A stretch of DNA of 64,000 nucleotides from an uncultured Thermoguttaceae bacterium (GTDB taxonomy: Bacteria > Planctomycetota > Planctomycetia > Pirellulales > Thermoguttaceae), in NCBI GenBank assembly GCA_938084835.1, contig CALKER010000006.1, forward strand, positions 124,001-188,000. Direction: 5' to 3'. The notes under the pieces were generated by a model. That model was not told where the DNA came from and ran no database searches. It saw only the letters and a program-made list of their open reading frames with translations. How positions within the stretch are numbered: the stretch's first letter is position 1; each line of letters opens with the position of its first letter. The translations under genes and the position numbers were made by a program. Positions 18,508-27,453 of this stretch are shown in pieces.

Positions 18508-21357
18508 ATGGTTTTGATGAAGCATCATTCCGGGCGTGAAAAAACCTCTGCGGCTCGGGGCGCTCAGTCAGCCGAGCCACTTGGTGGCCAGGGTGAGGCT
18601 TCTTCACCTGAGCAGAAAGCCTATTGGCGAGAAAAGTGGCGTGCGTTTTTCTTGGCACTCGTGGTAGGACTATTTTTTGCACGAGCTTTCTGTCCCGGCG
18701 ATGCGGTCGGTCTTGGCGAGGGGATCCATTTTGTTTTGCTGTGGCTTTTGGTTGCGGCGGGCTGGTTTAGTTTACGGGTGGTGCATCTCGAGGTGCCGAT
18801 TGTGTTCGGAAAGGGGGACGCACTGCTCCTCGCGGCGACCTTTTGCTACGTACTGGCCGGGCTTATTAACCTCCCAGGGGGCTATATGCGAGCGGTGATT
18901 AACTCTGTATGGGAGTGGCTGGGGATAGTGGTGGGCTTTGTTCTTCTACGGCAGGTTCTTCGCCCAGGGGCCGAGGCGCGAGCAACCTTGGTGGCAGGAA
19001 TCGGGTTGGCGGCGGGAGTCGCGATTTTCGGTTTGTACCAGTTTTTTTACGAATTTCCGCAAATGCGCGCGGCATTCTCCCAAGATCCCCAGCTTCTCCT
19101 TACCCAGGCCGGAATTGCCATTCAGCCGGGGTCTCGGGAGGAGGTCCTTTTTCGTAGCCGCGTTTACAGCACCGAGCCGCTGGGCACCTTCGCTCTCGCT
19201 AATTCGCTGGCAGGATTTCTTTTGGCTTGGTTCCTGGCGGGAATTGGGCTCGTTGTGGGGCGGCTCTCACACCGCGCCGCTCATAACGTTTTGGGTAGCG
19301 GAAAGTCATATAAGCCCGATGAACGGATGTCCCCATCGGAAGGTCCCCGGAAGGTCACCGAAGGCGTAAAGTCCGCGTCATCGTGCCAGAAAGAAAGAAA
19401 AACTCCTGAGCGGCGTTTCCTTGCAAGCCTGGCACAGGTGCTTTCTGCAAATGGTGTGCCGGCTTTGCGGTGGCTTGGAGCCTTAGCCCTGCTGGGCACA
19501 ATTTTCTGGGTCTTATTGTTGACAAAAAGTCGGAGCGCTCTACTTGGTGCTATTTTCGGGGTGTTTATTCTTGTAGCTTTCAATTTGTACAGATTCGTAA
19601 ACGCAATCTGCGTAACACGGGGCTCTAGTGGGTCTGCTGTGGGAAATTTGCAAGCATTTGGTGGGCGTTGGCTCTTCGGGGTAAAGTGGGTGCTTAGCCT
19701 GGCCTTTATTTTTGGTGTAATAGTTGGGGCAGTGGTGGTGGCAGGATTTCTCGCGGGATGGGACCGGCAGGTATTAACCGAAGCGTCCAAATCCTTTGGC
19801 TATCGACTGCAGTATTGGATCGCCACGTTGAAACTTGTCGCCAATTATCCGATCCTCGGCTGTGGCCCCGGCAATTTTCAGATCGAGTACCCTCGATACA
19901 TGCTGGCAGAGGCAAGCGAGGTTATTGCTGATCCCCACAACTTTATTCTTGAAATTGCAGCCACTGCGGGGATCCCGGCCGCCTGCCTCTTTGTAGGCAG
20001 TTTGGTCATTCTGCTTTCTGGAGGGCCATGGGACGGCCAAGGGGCAGACTATGGCGATTCGGATTGCAAAGGCAATCGAAGGGGGAGGCAGCCTCAACAG
20101 GTCCTAGCTGCGTCGAGGACTCCGGGGAGTCCGTCTAAGCCGAATGGTGGTGCAGGCAATGCAGGGGCCCCAGGGGCTTTTACCGATCCTGTTGAGGCAG
20201 ATATTTTTGCCAGCACATATTGGCGTGGATCTTCCCATATAGTGCTCGGAGCTATGGGAGGGGTTTTCGGAGGCTATCTTCTAAGCCTAGTAAGCTCGGT
20301 ACCGGCATCTTGGATGCTGGTCCTTGCAGCTGGGAGTACCATTGCGACGGCTTTCGCCGCATGGTGGCCATGGATTGTTGGTTCCCATGCGACTCCTGCT
20401 TTGTCTGCACGAGTAGCGGCGGGCGGCCTACTTGTGCATTTGTCCGCTTCTGGAGGCATTACCTTCGCCGGAGTCGCTGGATCACTGTGGATGCTTATAG
20501 TCATCGCGGCCGCTCGCTATCCCGGGAAGTACAAAGGGGCGATGACTCCGCCGATGGCAAATCGGCAGATGAAGCCTCTTTCACGAAGGAGTATGGGTGA
20601 TCTTTTCGCAAGGGTGGCTCGGGCATTGTTCATCGGCTTGCGCAATAAAGCCCAGTGGAAGCTTAAATGTGGGGTATTTCGAAGACTTGGCGCTGGGAGC
20701 CGGTGGATCGAGGAAGCTATCGGCCGGCAGAGGTTGAGGCCTGTGGTTCGACTCCTTCCGCCAATTCTTTTAGGAATTTTGGCGGCTTTGTGCTACACAA
20801 CCGCATATCGGCCGGTGCTTACATCCCGGGGCTTACTCTTGGCGGCCCAGCGGTTGGGATCTGGGAATGACACTCTGCAAGTGCGCGAGTTGTTATTGCG
20901 GGCTGCTAAAGCGGATCCCTTGGCTCCGGAACCGGCTTTGGCCCTTGCTCAATTGGCGTGGGATAGGTGGGTGATTGCGGGCCAAGCCGGGGCAGACCAA
21001 GAGTTTGAGCGATGGGCTCAAAAGTTCGTGAAGCTTGCCGGGCAATCCGCTCGGGCCTGGGAGACCGTTGGGGACCTCTACTGGGACGCCGCACAAAGGA
21101 CGGGTGAAAAGGGGCTGGTTGGTCGCGCTGCCGACGCATTCCGAATGGCTGCTGATCGGTTTCCCACTAACGTTTTGATTCGAGCCAAACTCGCTCGGGC
21201 CTTGGTCAGCTTGGGCCTTACAAGGGAGGCACGAGAAGAAGCTAAGCAGGCGCTCATCCTCGATCGGAAGAATCCACATTCAGATCGTAAGCTTAGTCAG
21301 GATTTTCGAGCGGAAATGATCGCGATATCAGAACTCTCGCCGGCCTCGGAGCGGTAA
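18508..21357 (+). CDS. O-antigen ligase/polymerase (Wzy_C family) with C-terminal TPR-like region
   Basis: A large membrane protein of about 949 residues. After a basic N-terminus it has many hydrophobic helices. The Wzy_C/WaaL signature follows in the middle: LLTKSRSALLGAIFGVF near residue 340, then NYPILGCGPGNFQIEYPRYM and IADPHNFILEIAATAGIPA near 450-490, with the conserved His of the ligase loop. A low-complexity soluble insertion follows, then more membrane helices, then a soluble helical C-terminus (about 790-940) with TPR-like repeats such as AADAFRMAADRFPTNVLIRAKLARAL. It would polymerise or transfer lipid-linked glycan at the outer side of the inner membrane. The frame can start at TTG 18502; the ATG at 18508 is chosen and 18517 is possible. 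Confidence 0.85.
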   Translation: MVLMKHHSGREKTSAARGAQSAEPLGGQGEASSPEQKAYWREKWRAFFLALVVGLFFARAFCPGDAVGLGEGIHFVLLWLLVAAGWFSLRVVHLEVPIVFGKGDALLLAATFCYVLAGLINLPGGYMRAVINSVWEWLGIVVGFVLLRQVLRPGAEARATLVAGIGLAAGVAIFGLYQFFYEFPQMRAAFSQDPQLLLTQAGIAIQPGSREEVLFRSRVYSTEPLGTFALANSLAGFLLAWFLAGIGLVVGRLSHRAAHNVLGSGKSYKPDERMSPSEGPRKVTEGVKSASSCQKERKTPERRFLASLAQVLSANGVPALRWLGALALLGTIFWVLLLTKSRSALLGAIFGVFILVAFNLYRFVNAICVTRGSSGSAVGNLQAFGGRWLFGVKWVLSLAFIFGVIVGAVVVAGFLAGWDRQVLTEASKSFGYRLQYWIATLKLVANYPILGCGPGNFQIEYPRYMLAEASEVIADPHNFILEIAATAGIPAACLFVGSLVILLSGGPWDGQGADYGDSDCKGNRRGRQPQQVLAASRTPGSPSKPNGGAGNAGAPGAFTDPVEADIFASTYWRGSSHIVLGAMGGVFGGYLLSLVSSVPASWMLVLAAGSTIATAFAAWWPWIVGSHATPALSARVAAGGLLVHLSASGGITFAGVAGSLWMLIVIAAARYPGKYKGAMTPPMANRQMKPLSRRSMGDLFARVARALFIGLRNKAQWKLKCGVFRRLGAGSRWIEEAIGRQRLRPVVRLLPPILLGILAALCYTTAYRPVLTSRGLLLAAQRLGSGNDTLQVRELLLRAAKADPLAPEPALALAQLAWDRWVIAGQAGADQEFERWAQKFVKLAGQSARAWETVGDLYWDAAQRTGEKGLVGRAADAFRMAADRFPTNVLIRAKLARALVSLGLTREAREEAKQALILDRKNPHSDRKLSQDFRAEMIAISELSPASER

Positions 21358-21625
21358 AATTGTGAGTGGCCCCGGAGCCCTAGAATTGTGAAAATTCCAG
21401 ATGAAGGAGGGAAAGGTTCGCCGACTGCACCAAGATCCTAATGGCGTTCGCTTGTTGGGGGGTTAAGACCCAAACTATTGTGCGGCCATTTTGGTAAATA
21501 TCGCACGAAAAGCCCCGGCTTCTGAGCCTTATATCCAAGCGTTTTTTTGCAGGCTTCCATGTTACCGGGAAACGAGGGATAAACAGCCGTTATAGCCCGG
21601 AATATTTGGCGGGGGAGTAAATTTC

Positions 21626-22807
21626 ATGGGTGATGTCCGCAGGTTCATTCTGACTTTGGTGGCGGCTGGCGGATTGGGAGCGCTGGTCGGATTTGTTTGG
21701 GCTGGCAGCGAGTTTTGGCTTTGGCCAGCAATCGGAGCTGCGGGAGGCCGTCAAGATTGGCAGGCGCGACTGGGTGGCTCAAAAGGGGAGCCCCGGGCAG
21801 TTGTGGACTCGGTCGTTTACGACTTCGGTGTTTTGGATGAGCATGCCAGCGGCAGTCACGATTTCGTAATTCGCAATGAAGGAACGGCTCCTCTGGTGAT
21901 TGAGGAGGGTTCCGGCACGTGCCGTTGTACCACCAGCGTGGTGAATCGAAGAGTTGTTGAGCCCGGGGAGGAAACTGTGGTTACGGTACAATTCAACTTG
22001 AAAGGTCACTCCGGTCCTTATTCTGAATGGACTTCGGTGTTTACAAACGATCCCCGAAATCCGCGTATTGTGTTTACGATACAGGGTAAGGTTGTTAAGG
22101 CAATTCAGGCGGTTCCCTCCGAGCTGGTACTTACGCGCGTTCCTGCGGGTCAATCGGCTTCGGCCGAGTTTCGCTTGGTGGGTTTTCGGTCCACTCCTCT
22201 AGAAATCGTTGACTTTGAATGGTCGGATAGCTCCTTGGCAAACTACTTTGACCTTGAGCTGGAAAAATTGTCACCCGGAGAGCTCGCGGATCATGAGGGT
22301 GCTAGTGGAGGAGTTTTAGGAAAGCTTGTATTGAAACCTGGCTTGCCTTTGGGCTCTTTCAGCCAACAACTGAAGTTTCGCACGAACTATCCCGAGGCTC
22401 CGGAGATCGAATTGCCCATTCGCGGGACAGTGGCGGCGGAAATCTCAGTCGTTTCCCGCGGTTGGGATGAATCGCGGTCACTCCTCCGTTTGGGAACCTT
22501 TCGCAACGATGCAGGTTTTGAGCACCGGTTCTTGATCCGGGTCAGCCGCACGCTCGCCGACCGAGTTTCATTCAGCGTAGCCGAAATCTTCCCCAAATTT
22601 GTTGAAGTACACCTGGAACCACCAAAACCACTAGGGGATGCCCCGGCGCTTTTGATCCCTGTGGTTGTGCGGTTTCCGAGGGGCTGTCCGGTGGGAAATT
22701 ATCTCGGTTTAGAGGGTGCGCCGAACGCCTACATTCTCTTTCGCACTGGTGTCGCTGAGGCTCCGGAGCTTAAAATTAACCTAAGTTTTCTCGTCGAGGG
22801 CTCTTGA
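21626..22807 (+). CDS. DUF1573 family exported/anchored protein
   Basis: A 393-residue protein with an N-terminal membrane segment (residues 8-27, FILTLVAAGGLGALVGFVWA) that acts as signal or anchor. Residues about 60-150 match DUF1573, an Ig-like beta domain: YDFGVLDEHASGSHDFVIRNEGTAPLVIEE, then a cysteine pair in GTCRCTTS and VVEPGEETVVTVQF. Further beta-rich Ig-like segments fill the rest. The family is common in Bacteroidetes and planctomycetes and has no known enzyme activity. The gene has GGGGGAG upstream of the ATG. The multiheme lipoprotein gene follows after 167 bases on the same strand, and DUF1573 proteins often neighbour such genes in planctomycetes, so a shared periplasmic role is plausible. 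Confidence 0.87.
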   Translation: MGDVRRFILTLVAAGGLGALVGFVWAGSEFWLWPAIGAAGGRQDWQARLGGSKGEPRAVVDSVVYDFGVLDEHASGSHDFVIRNEGTAPLVIEEGSGTCRCTTSVVNRRVVEPGEETVVTVQFNLKGHSGPYSEWTSVFTNDPRNPRIVFTIQGKVVKAIQAVPSELVLTRVPAGQSASAEFRLVGFRSTPLEIVDFEWSDSSLANYFDLELEKLSPGELADHEGASGGVLGKLVLKPGLPLGSFSQQLKFRTNYPEAPEIELPIRGTVAAEISVVSRGWDESRSLLRLGTFRNDAGFEHRFLIRVSRTLADRVSFSVAEIFPKFVEVHLEPPKPLGDAPALLIPVVVRFPRGCPVGNYLGLEGAPNAYILFRTGVAEAPELKINLSFLVEGS

Positions 22808-22974
22808 GGGTCGGCAACATTCCGAATCAAAGAAGGTAAATCATCATCAACGCGTGATCTGTTGTTCGGATGTGACTCTCTGCCGGTCGGAGAAGGAAGG
22901 AAAGGAGAGCTTTAGACTTGTGTCCCGGCACATAGTGTTGCTTGGACAGATGTAAAGGATGGTGGGTTAGTTTG

Positions 22975-24879
22975 ATGTGGGTAAAGTATTTTTCCTTGGG
23001 GGGAGGGACCCAGTTCTTGCTGGCTCTTCTCCTTGTTTTCGTGATTTTCTCCGGCTGTGGACGACAAGATCAGCCGCAAAGCGGTTTTGGTCATGTTGAA
23101 AAGCTTGAGGCCCTTTCACCCGACAGGCCCGCGAAGTGGCCTTCTGGCGTCCAAGTAGGAAACGAGCCTTCGCCCGTTTTAAGCCATGCGGTGGCGGACC
23201 CATCATCGTTGCCAAAGAGAGAGTCACTCCAAGGTGATTCTGATCTTACGGATGAGGGGCAACCGTTAAGCTCTGAGAGTGCCTCTGGCAGTTTAGCTGC
23301 GAAGCGGGGTGGGGATCTTACGGGAGCGACTTCTCCGCAGGGTGTGACTCGGGTAGAGCGTCCGGTGCGGCCAAACCCCCTACGTGATGGGTCTGGTTTA
23401 CTTCCAGAGAAGGTAGGCCTGCGGGAGGGGCGGGAGCCTCAAACGGGTTTTGAAGTCGCGGAGTTGCCGCGCAGGCCCGGCAAGGGTAAAGGAGCTCCTT
23501 TTGACCCGATCAAGGAAAATGGGCCAATCTTTGTGGGGTGGCCCCCGCCCAAATTTGTTTTGGTCTTGACCGGGCGTGAAGATGGCTACTTGGAGCCTTG
23601 CGGATGTGCCGGTTTGGACCGGATGAAAGGGGGGCTAGCCCGCCGTCACGCCATGTTTGCGCAGCTTAGGGAAGCGTGGAACTGTCCGGTACTCGGCTTA
23701 GATGTCGGTGGGCTAATCAAGGGATTCGGGCGGCAAGCTGAGCTAAAATTCCACCTCATCATTCAGGCTATGCGCCAGATGGGCTACCGGGCGATCGCTT
23801 TTGGAGTGCCGGAGCTTCGGCTGCCTGCTGGGGAGCTTCTCGCCGCGAGTGTCGAAGAGGCCGACGGCGCGCTTTTTATTTCCGCAAACGTGGCTTTGTT
23901 CGGCTTCGACCAGGGTTTTACTCCGGGTTATAAGGTGGTGGACTTGCCAGGGGGTAAGCTGGGGGTGACGGCAGTTTTGGGCGATATGTGGCAACGTCAA
24001 CTTCACAACCCCGATGTGCAGACAGCTCCCGCAGAGGAAAAGTTGCAGAAGATTGTTCCCCTACTGGAGAAAGAGGCAAATTTGTTGGTGCTGCTGGCCC
24101 ACGCTTCGCGGGAGGAATCGTGGCGGCTTGGCGAACTTTTTCCCCAGTTTGATATCGTGGTGACTGCAGGGACGCCACCGGAGCCGCCGGCAGAACCAGC
24201 CCGGTTCAAAGACGGAAGGCTTTTCATCGAGGTCGGTACCAAAGGCATGAACGCCATCGTGCTTGGGTTTTATGATTCTGGGGAGAAAATCCGGTACCAA
24301 CGGGTCCCATTGGATAGTCGCTTTCCTCAGGCAAAAGAAGTACTAGTGTTGTTGGCGGAGTATCAACAGCAGTTGAAAGATCTTGGATTAGAGGGCTTGG
24401 GCCTTCGGCCGGCCCCAAATCCCAAGCTGGTGGAAATGGGTCAGTACGTGGGCTCCCGAAAGTGCCGATCGTGTCACGAACTGTCGTATGAGGTGTGGCG
24501 GAAAAGTGGACATGCCAAAGCTTGGCGGACTCTGGAGGAGCTCGAGATCCCGCGCGTGCACGATCCGGAGTGCATCAGCTGTCATGTCACCGGCTGGCAT
24601 CCCACCGAATATTTCCCTTATGAAGGTGGATTTTGGAGCGTAGAAAAAACGCCCCACTTAGTTGATGTTGGGTGCGAAGCATGCCACGGTCCAGGGGAAA
24701 AGCATATTCAGGCGGAGATGGGCTCTGACTTTGACGCTCAGGAGAAATACCGCCGTTTAGTCCGCGTTACGTTGGAAGAGTCACGGGACTGGCAATGCGT
24801 GAGCTGCCACGATTTGGATAATAGCCCCGATTTCGACTTTGACACTTACTGGCCTTTCGTGGCTCACTATGAGGAATAG
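22975..24879 (+). CDS. Lipoprotein with phosphoesterase-like domain and tetraheme cytochrome c module
   Basis: A protein of about 634 residues. The signal region (FLLALLLVFVIFSGC) ends in a lipobox-like cysteine at about residue 29. A disordered Pro/Gly/Glu-rich linker follows. From about residue 190 a domain reads PPKFVLVLTGREDGYLEPCGCAGLDRMKGGLARR and continues like UshA/5'-nucleotidase-type metallophosphoesterases, though I do not see the complete metal set. The C-terminus has four CxxCH heme sites: CRSCH (497), CISCH (533), CEACH (567) and CVSCH (608), resembling the cytochrome c554 group. It is probably an electron-carrying lipoprotein on the periplasmic side. The frame extends to a TTG at 22942; the ATG at 22975 puts the signal peptide at the start. 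Confidence 0.85.
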   Translation: MWVKYFSLGGGTQFLLALLLVFVIFSGCGRQDQPQSGFGHVEKLEALSPDRPAKWPSGVQVGNEPSPVLSHAVADPSSLPKRESLQGDSDLTDEGQPLSSESASGSLAAKRGGDLTGATSPQGVTRVERPVRPNPLRDGSGLLPEKVGLREGREPQTGFEVAELPRRPGKGKGAPFDPIKENGPIFVGWPPPKFVLVLTGREDGYLEPCGCAGLDRMKGGLARRHAMFAQLREAWNCPVLGLDVGGLIKGFGRQAELKFHLIIQAMRQMGYRAIAFGVPELRLPAGELLAASVEEADGALFISANVALFGFDQGFTPGYKVVDLPGGKLGVTAVLGDMWQRQLHNPDVQTAPAEEKLQKIVPLLEKEANLLVLLAHASREESWRLGELFPQFDIVVTAGTPPEPPAEPARFKDGRLFIEVGTKGMNAIVLGFYDSGEKIRYQRVPLDSRFPQAKEVLVLLAEYQQQLKDLGLEGLGLRPAPNPKLVEMGQYVGSRKCRSCHELSYEVWRKSGHAKAWRTLEELEIPRVHDPECISCHVTGWHPTEYFPYEGGFWSVEKTPHLVDVGCEACHGPGEKHIQAEMGSDFDAQEKYRRLVRVTLEESRDWQCVSCHDLDNSPDFDFDTYWPFVAHYEE

Positions 24880-25513
24880 GAAGCGGGGTGATTACGAAAA
24901 CCGGTTGTTGGGTCTTTCACCGAAAGTGTTCCCGCCTTCTGTTGCCGATGAAATCGGTCTTTTGTCAGTTTTGGGCCTTCTCTAACCAGTTTCCTCCCTA
25001 AAACGGATAGCGTTAAGATCCAAGGCTTTGCCGGTTTAAACGTCTACGGGACTTACTGATCGGGCCGTTGTGAAGTTTTAACCCTCCGCCTCTCGGCTAA
25101 CTTCCCGGTGAGAGAAGTTGGCATTAGAATGGTGGAGCCAGAACACAAGCGGATTACAGGAAAAAGGTTCTATCGTTGCCTAAAAATAGGAAAAGCCATT
25201 CCGGCAAGGGATGTTGCTGGTCAGCGAGCTTTGATTACAGTTGAGGCGTTTGCCACCAGGCCCCCTCTAAAGCTTATATGCTTCGGGAATCGCCACCGCG
25301 ATTAAAATTAGCGCCGTTGGAGCCTCTGGCAGTGAAAACCAGGCCGGATAGGAGGGCGTGGGAAAAAGGATTCAGGATTTATCTCGCACCACTTTGGGGT
25401 TCAATAGTGGAAAGAGCTTAAACGCTTAAAGTGGCGCCGCGCTTGGCGAGTTCGGATTGTGCCGGGTCTTATTCACTATCTTTAGTGGATAATGCGCATT
25501 TGAAGGCTGGGTT
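24880..25513. other. Gap upstream of glgC
   Basis: No convincing gene; the frame at 25108-25305 has no family features. Presumably carries the glgC promoter. Confidence 0.45.
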
Positions 25514-26791
25514 ATGCACGAGCTGTTGACTCTCGTTCTGGGCGGTGGTCGGGGGACACGACTTTACCCTTTGACGAAATTTCGCTCTAAACCGGCAGTG
25601 CCGGTGGCGGGGAAATACCGGCTAATCGACATACCCCTTTCCAACTGTCTGAACAGCGGTATGAATCATATTTACGTGTTGACGCAATTTAATTCTGTGA
25701 GTTTGCACCGGCACATCAGGCGGACTTATGTGTTTGATCCCTTTTGCGATGGCTTCGTCGAGATTCTAGCGGCTCAGCAGACGCTTACTGCGGAACGATG
25801 GTACCAGGGTACTGCCGATGCCGTGCGTCAGAATTTGCGGTATGTTGACCAACCGGGGGTTCGCTTCGTGCTGATCCTGTCCGGGGATCAGCTTTATCGC
25901 ATGGATTTTCGCAAGATGCTGGAAACGCACATTCGCACGGGGGCAGATGTGACTATCGGCGCTGTGCCCGTTCCACGGGCAGCCGCTTCCGAATTGGGGA
26001 TCATGCGGCTTGATGACAGCGGTCGGGTGGTGGGATTTTTGGAGAAGCCCAAAAGCGCAGAAGAGCTGGAGCACGTCCGCATCGATCCGTGTTGGTTGCG
26101 AGATCATGGAATCGAGCCACAGGAGCGTGAATTTCTGGCCAGTATGGGGATTTATCTATTCAGTCGACCACGGCTGTGCGATTGCCTGGAAAAGACCTCG
26201 TATCAAGATTTTGGCAAAGAGGTATTTCCCGCGGCTATCCGAAGCTTTCGAGTTTTCGTCCACTTGTTCGACGGATATTGGGAAGACATCGGAACGATCA
26301 GGTCGTTCTACCAGGCGAACTTGGGTTTGGCCTCGCAGCAACCTCCTTTCAGCCTGTTTTCGCCTGATCTGCCCATTTTTACCCGTGCTAGATTTTTGCC
26401 GCCATCTCGGCTAGATGGGGTGACCCTCCGCAATAGCCTGGTGGCGGATGGATGCCTGATTGGAGCTGGCTCAGTAATAGAAAATAGCATCATCGGGCTG
26501 CGGAGTCTTATCGGCAAAAATGTGACGATTCGTAATTCGATCATTATGGGAAATGATTATTACGAACCACCCCAGAACGACGCTTCTTCTCAAATTCCGC
26601 CCCTGGGTATTGGCGACGACTGTATCATCGATGGAGCTATCGTCGATAAAAATTGCCACATTGGCACTGGGGCTCGCATCGTGAATCTCACTGGCGTGCG
26701 GGACTCGGAGGAAACTTGCTACGGGATGGTGCGCGACGGCATTGTTGTCATTCCCAAAGGGACGGTCATTCCCTCGGAATTTGCGTTTTGA
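25514..26791 (+). CDS. glgC: Glucose-1-phosphate adenylyltransferase
   Basis: A 425-residue ADP-glucose pyrophosphorylase, the committed step of glycogen synthesis: ATP plus glucose-1-phosphate gives ADP-glucose. The nucleotidyl-transferase domain shows LGGGRGTRLYPLT near residue 9, KPAVPVAGKYRLID, YQGTADAVRQN, LSGDQLYRMD, the regulatory ELGIM and FLEKPK motifs, and GYWEDIGT. The C-terminal left-handed beta helix includes SVIENSIIGLRSLIGKNVTIRNSIIMG and ends with VIPKGTVIPSEF. Length and motif order fit the bacterial and plant type. Like other family members it may be allosterically regulated by sugar phosphates. It stands alone; no glgA, glgB or glgP is in the window. Confidence 0.95.
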   Translation: MHELLTLVLGGGRGTRLYPLTKFRSKPAVPVAGKYRLIDIPLSNCLNSGMNHIYVLTQFNSVSLHRHIRRTYVFDPFCDGFVEILAAQQTLTAERWYQGTADAVRQNLRYVDQPGVRFVLILSGDQLYRMDFRKMLETHIRTGADVTIGAVPVPRAAASELGIMRLDDSGRVVGFLEKPKSAEELEHVRIDPCWLRDHGIEPQEREFLASMGIYLFSRPRLCDCLEKTSYQDFGKEVFPAAIRSFRVFVHLFDGYWEDIGTIRSFYQANLGLASQQPPFSLFSPDLPIFTRARFLPPSRLDGVTLRNSLVADGCLIGAGSVIENSIIGLRSLIGKNVTIRNSIIMGNDYYEPPQNDASSQIPPLGIGDDCIIDGAIVDKNCHIGTGARIVNLTGVRDSEETCYGMVRDGIVVIPKGTVIPSEFAF

Positions 26792-27453
26792 CTTTACGGT
26801 TCAACAGAGAGCGAACCGCATTTGCAATTGATTCCTCAAAGCTTCCATGCCTTGATTGGGGCAAGATATGCTTCCGATTTCATGGCTTCGATACTTGGGG
26901 CGGAGGGGGGAGAGCGGCGTTGGCAGCTGGCCCATGGCGCTGCGGAATAGATCTTTATCATCCCGCAAAGTATAAGGTCGGAGCGAAAACGGTCACTACT
27001 TTCCCCGATAAAGAAGAACCCTAGGTATGCAAAACGCGGTGTTGTTTGCGGGGGGCCTGCGACGGCCACGAGGGAAATATCGGGTCACTATTTCTTGTAA
27101 GCAGAATATTCGCGCTCCCGTCTTTCGGTCCGAGCACCGAGTTAGCTCTTAAGCTCACGTCAGTAGGGATTGCGGCTTTTTGCCAGGGCCAAAGGGGGTT
27201 GATCCCTTTTCACCGATGAGTAAAGATGCGGGAGCCACGCTTTCGCGCGCAGGGAGGCTGTCCGCTAGGCATGGCCTGCGCCACAAAGTTGAGGCCACGC
27301 TTTCATGTGTGTGGACGATAGCCTTTAGGTGGGATTAGTCAATCCATGCTGCCGCTTTTAACTCCTCCCGTACCGAAAGTATGAGAGTCGCTGCACAAAC
27401 GGAACCGAGTCTTTGGACTGCCAGAACCCTTCCTTGAGGAGGTGTTTTGGCCG
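26792..27453. other. Gap between convergent glgC and the CoA-disulfide-reductase-like gene
   Basis: About 660 bases without a gene. An 11-base word, GCCACGCTTTC, occurs at 27234 and 27294, exactly 60 bases apart. No hairpin with a T-run was seen although two terminators would be expected. Confidence 0.45.

Noticed and set aside
27234..27311. GCCACGCTTTC twice, 60 bases apart, suggesting a third CRISPR-like pair.
   Set aside because: Only 11 bases are shared and the period is 60, not 61; too little to separate from chance.
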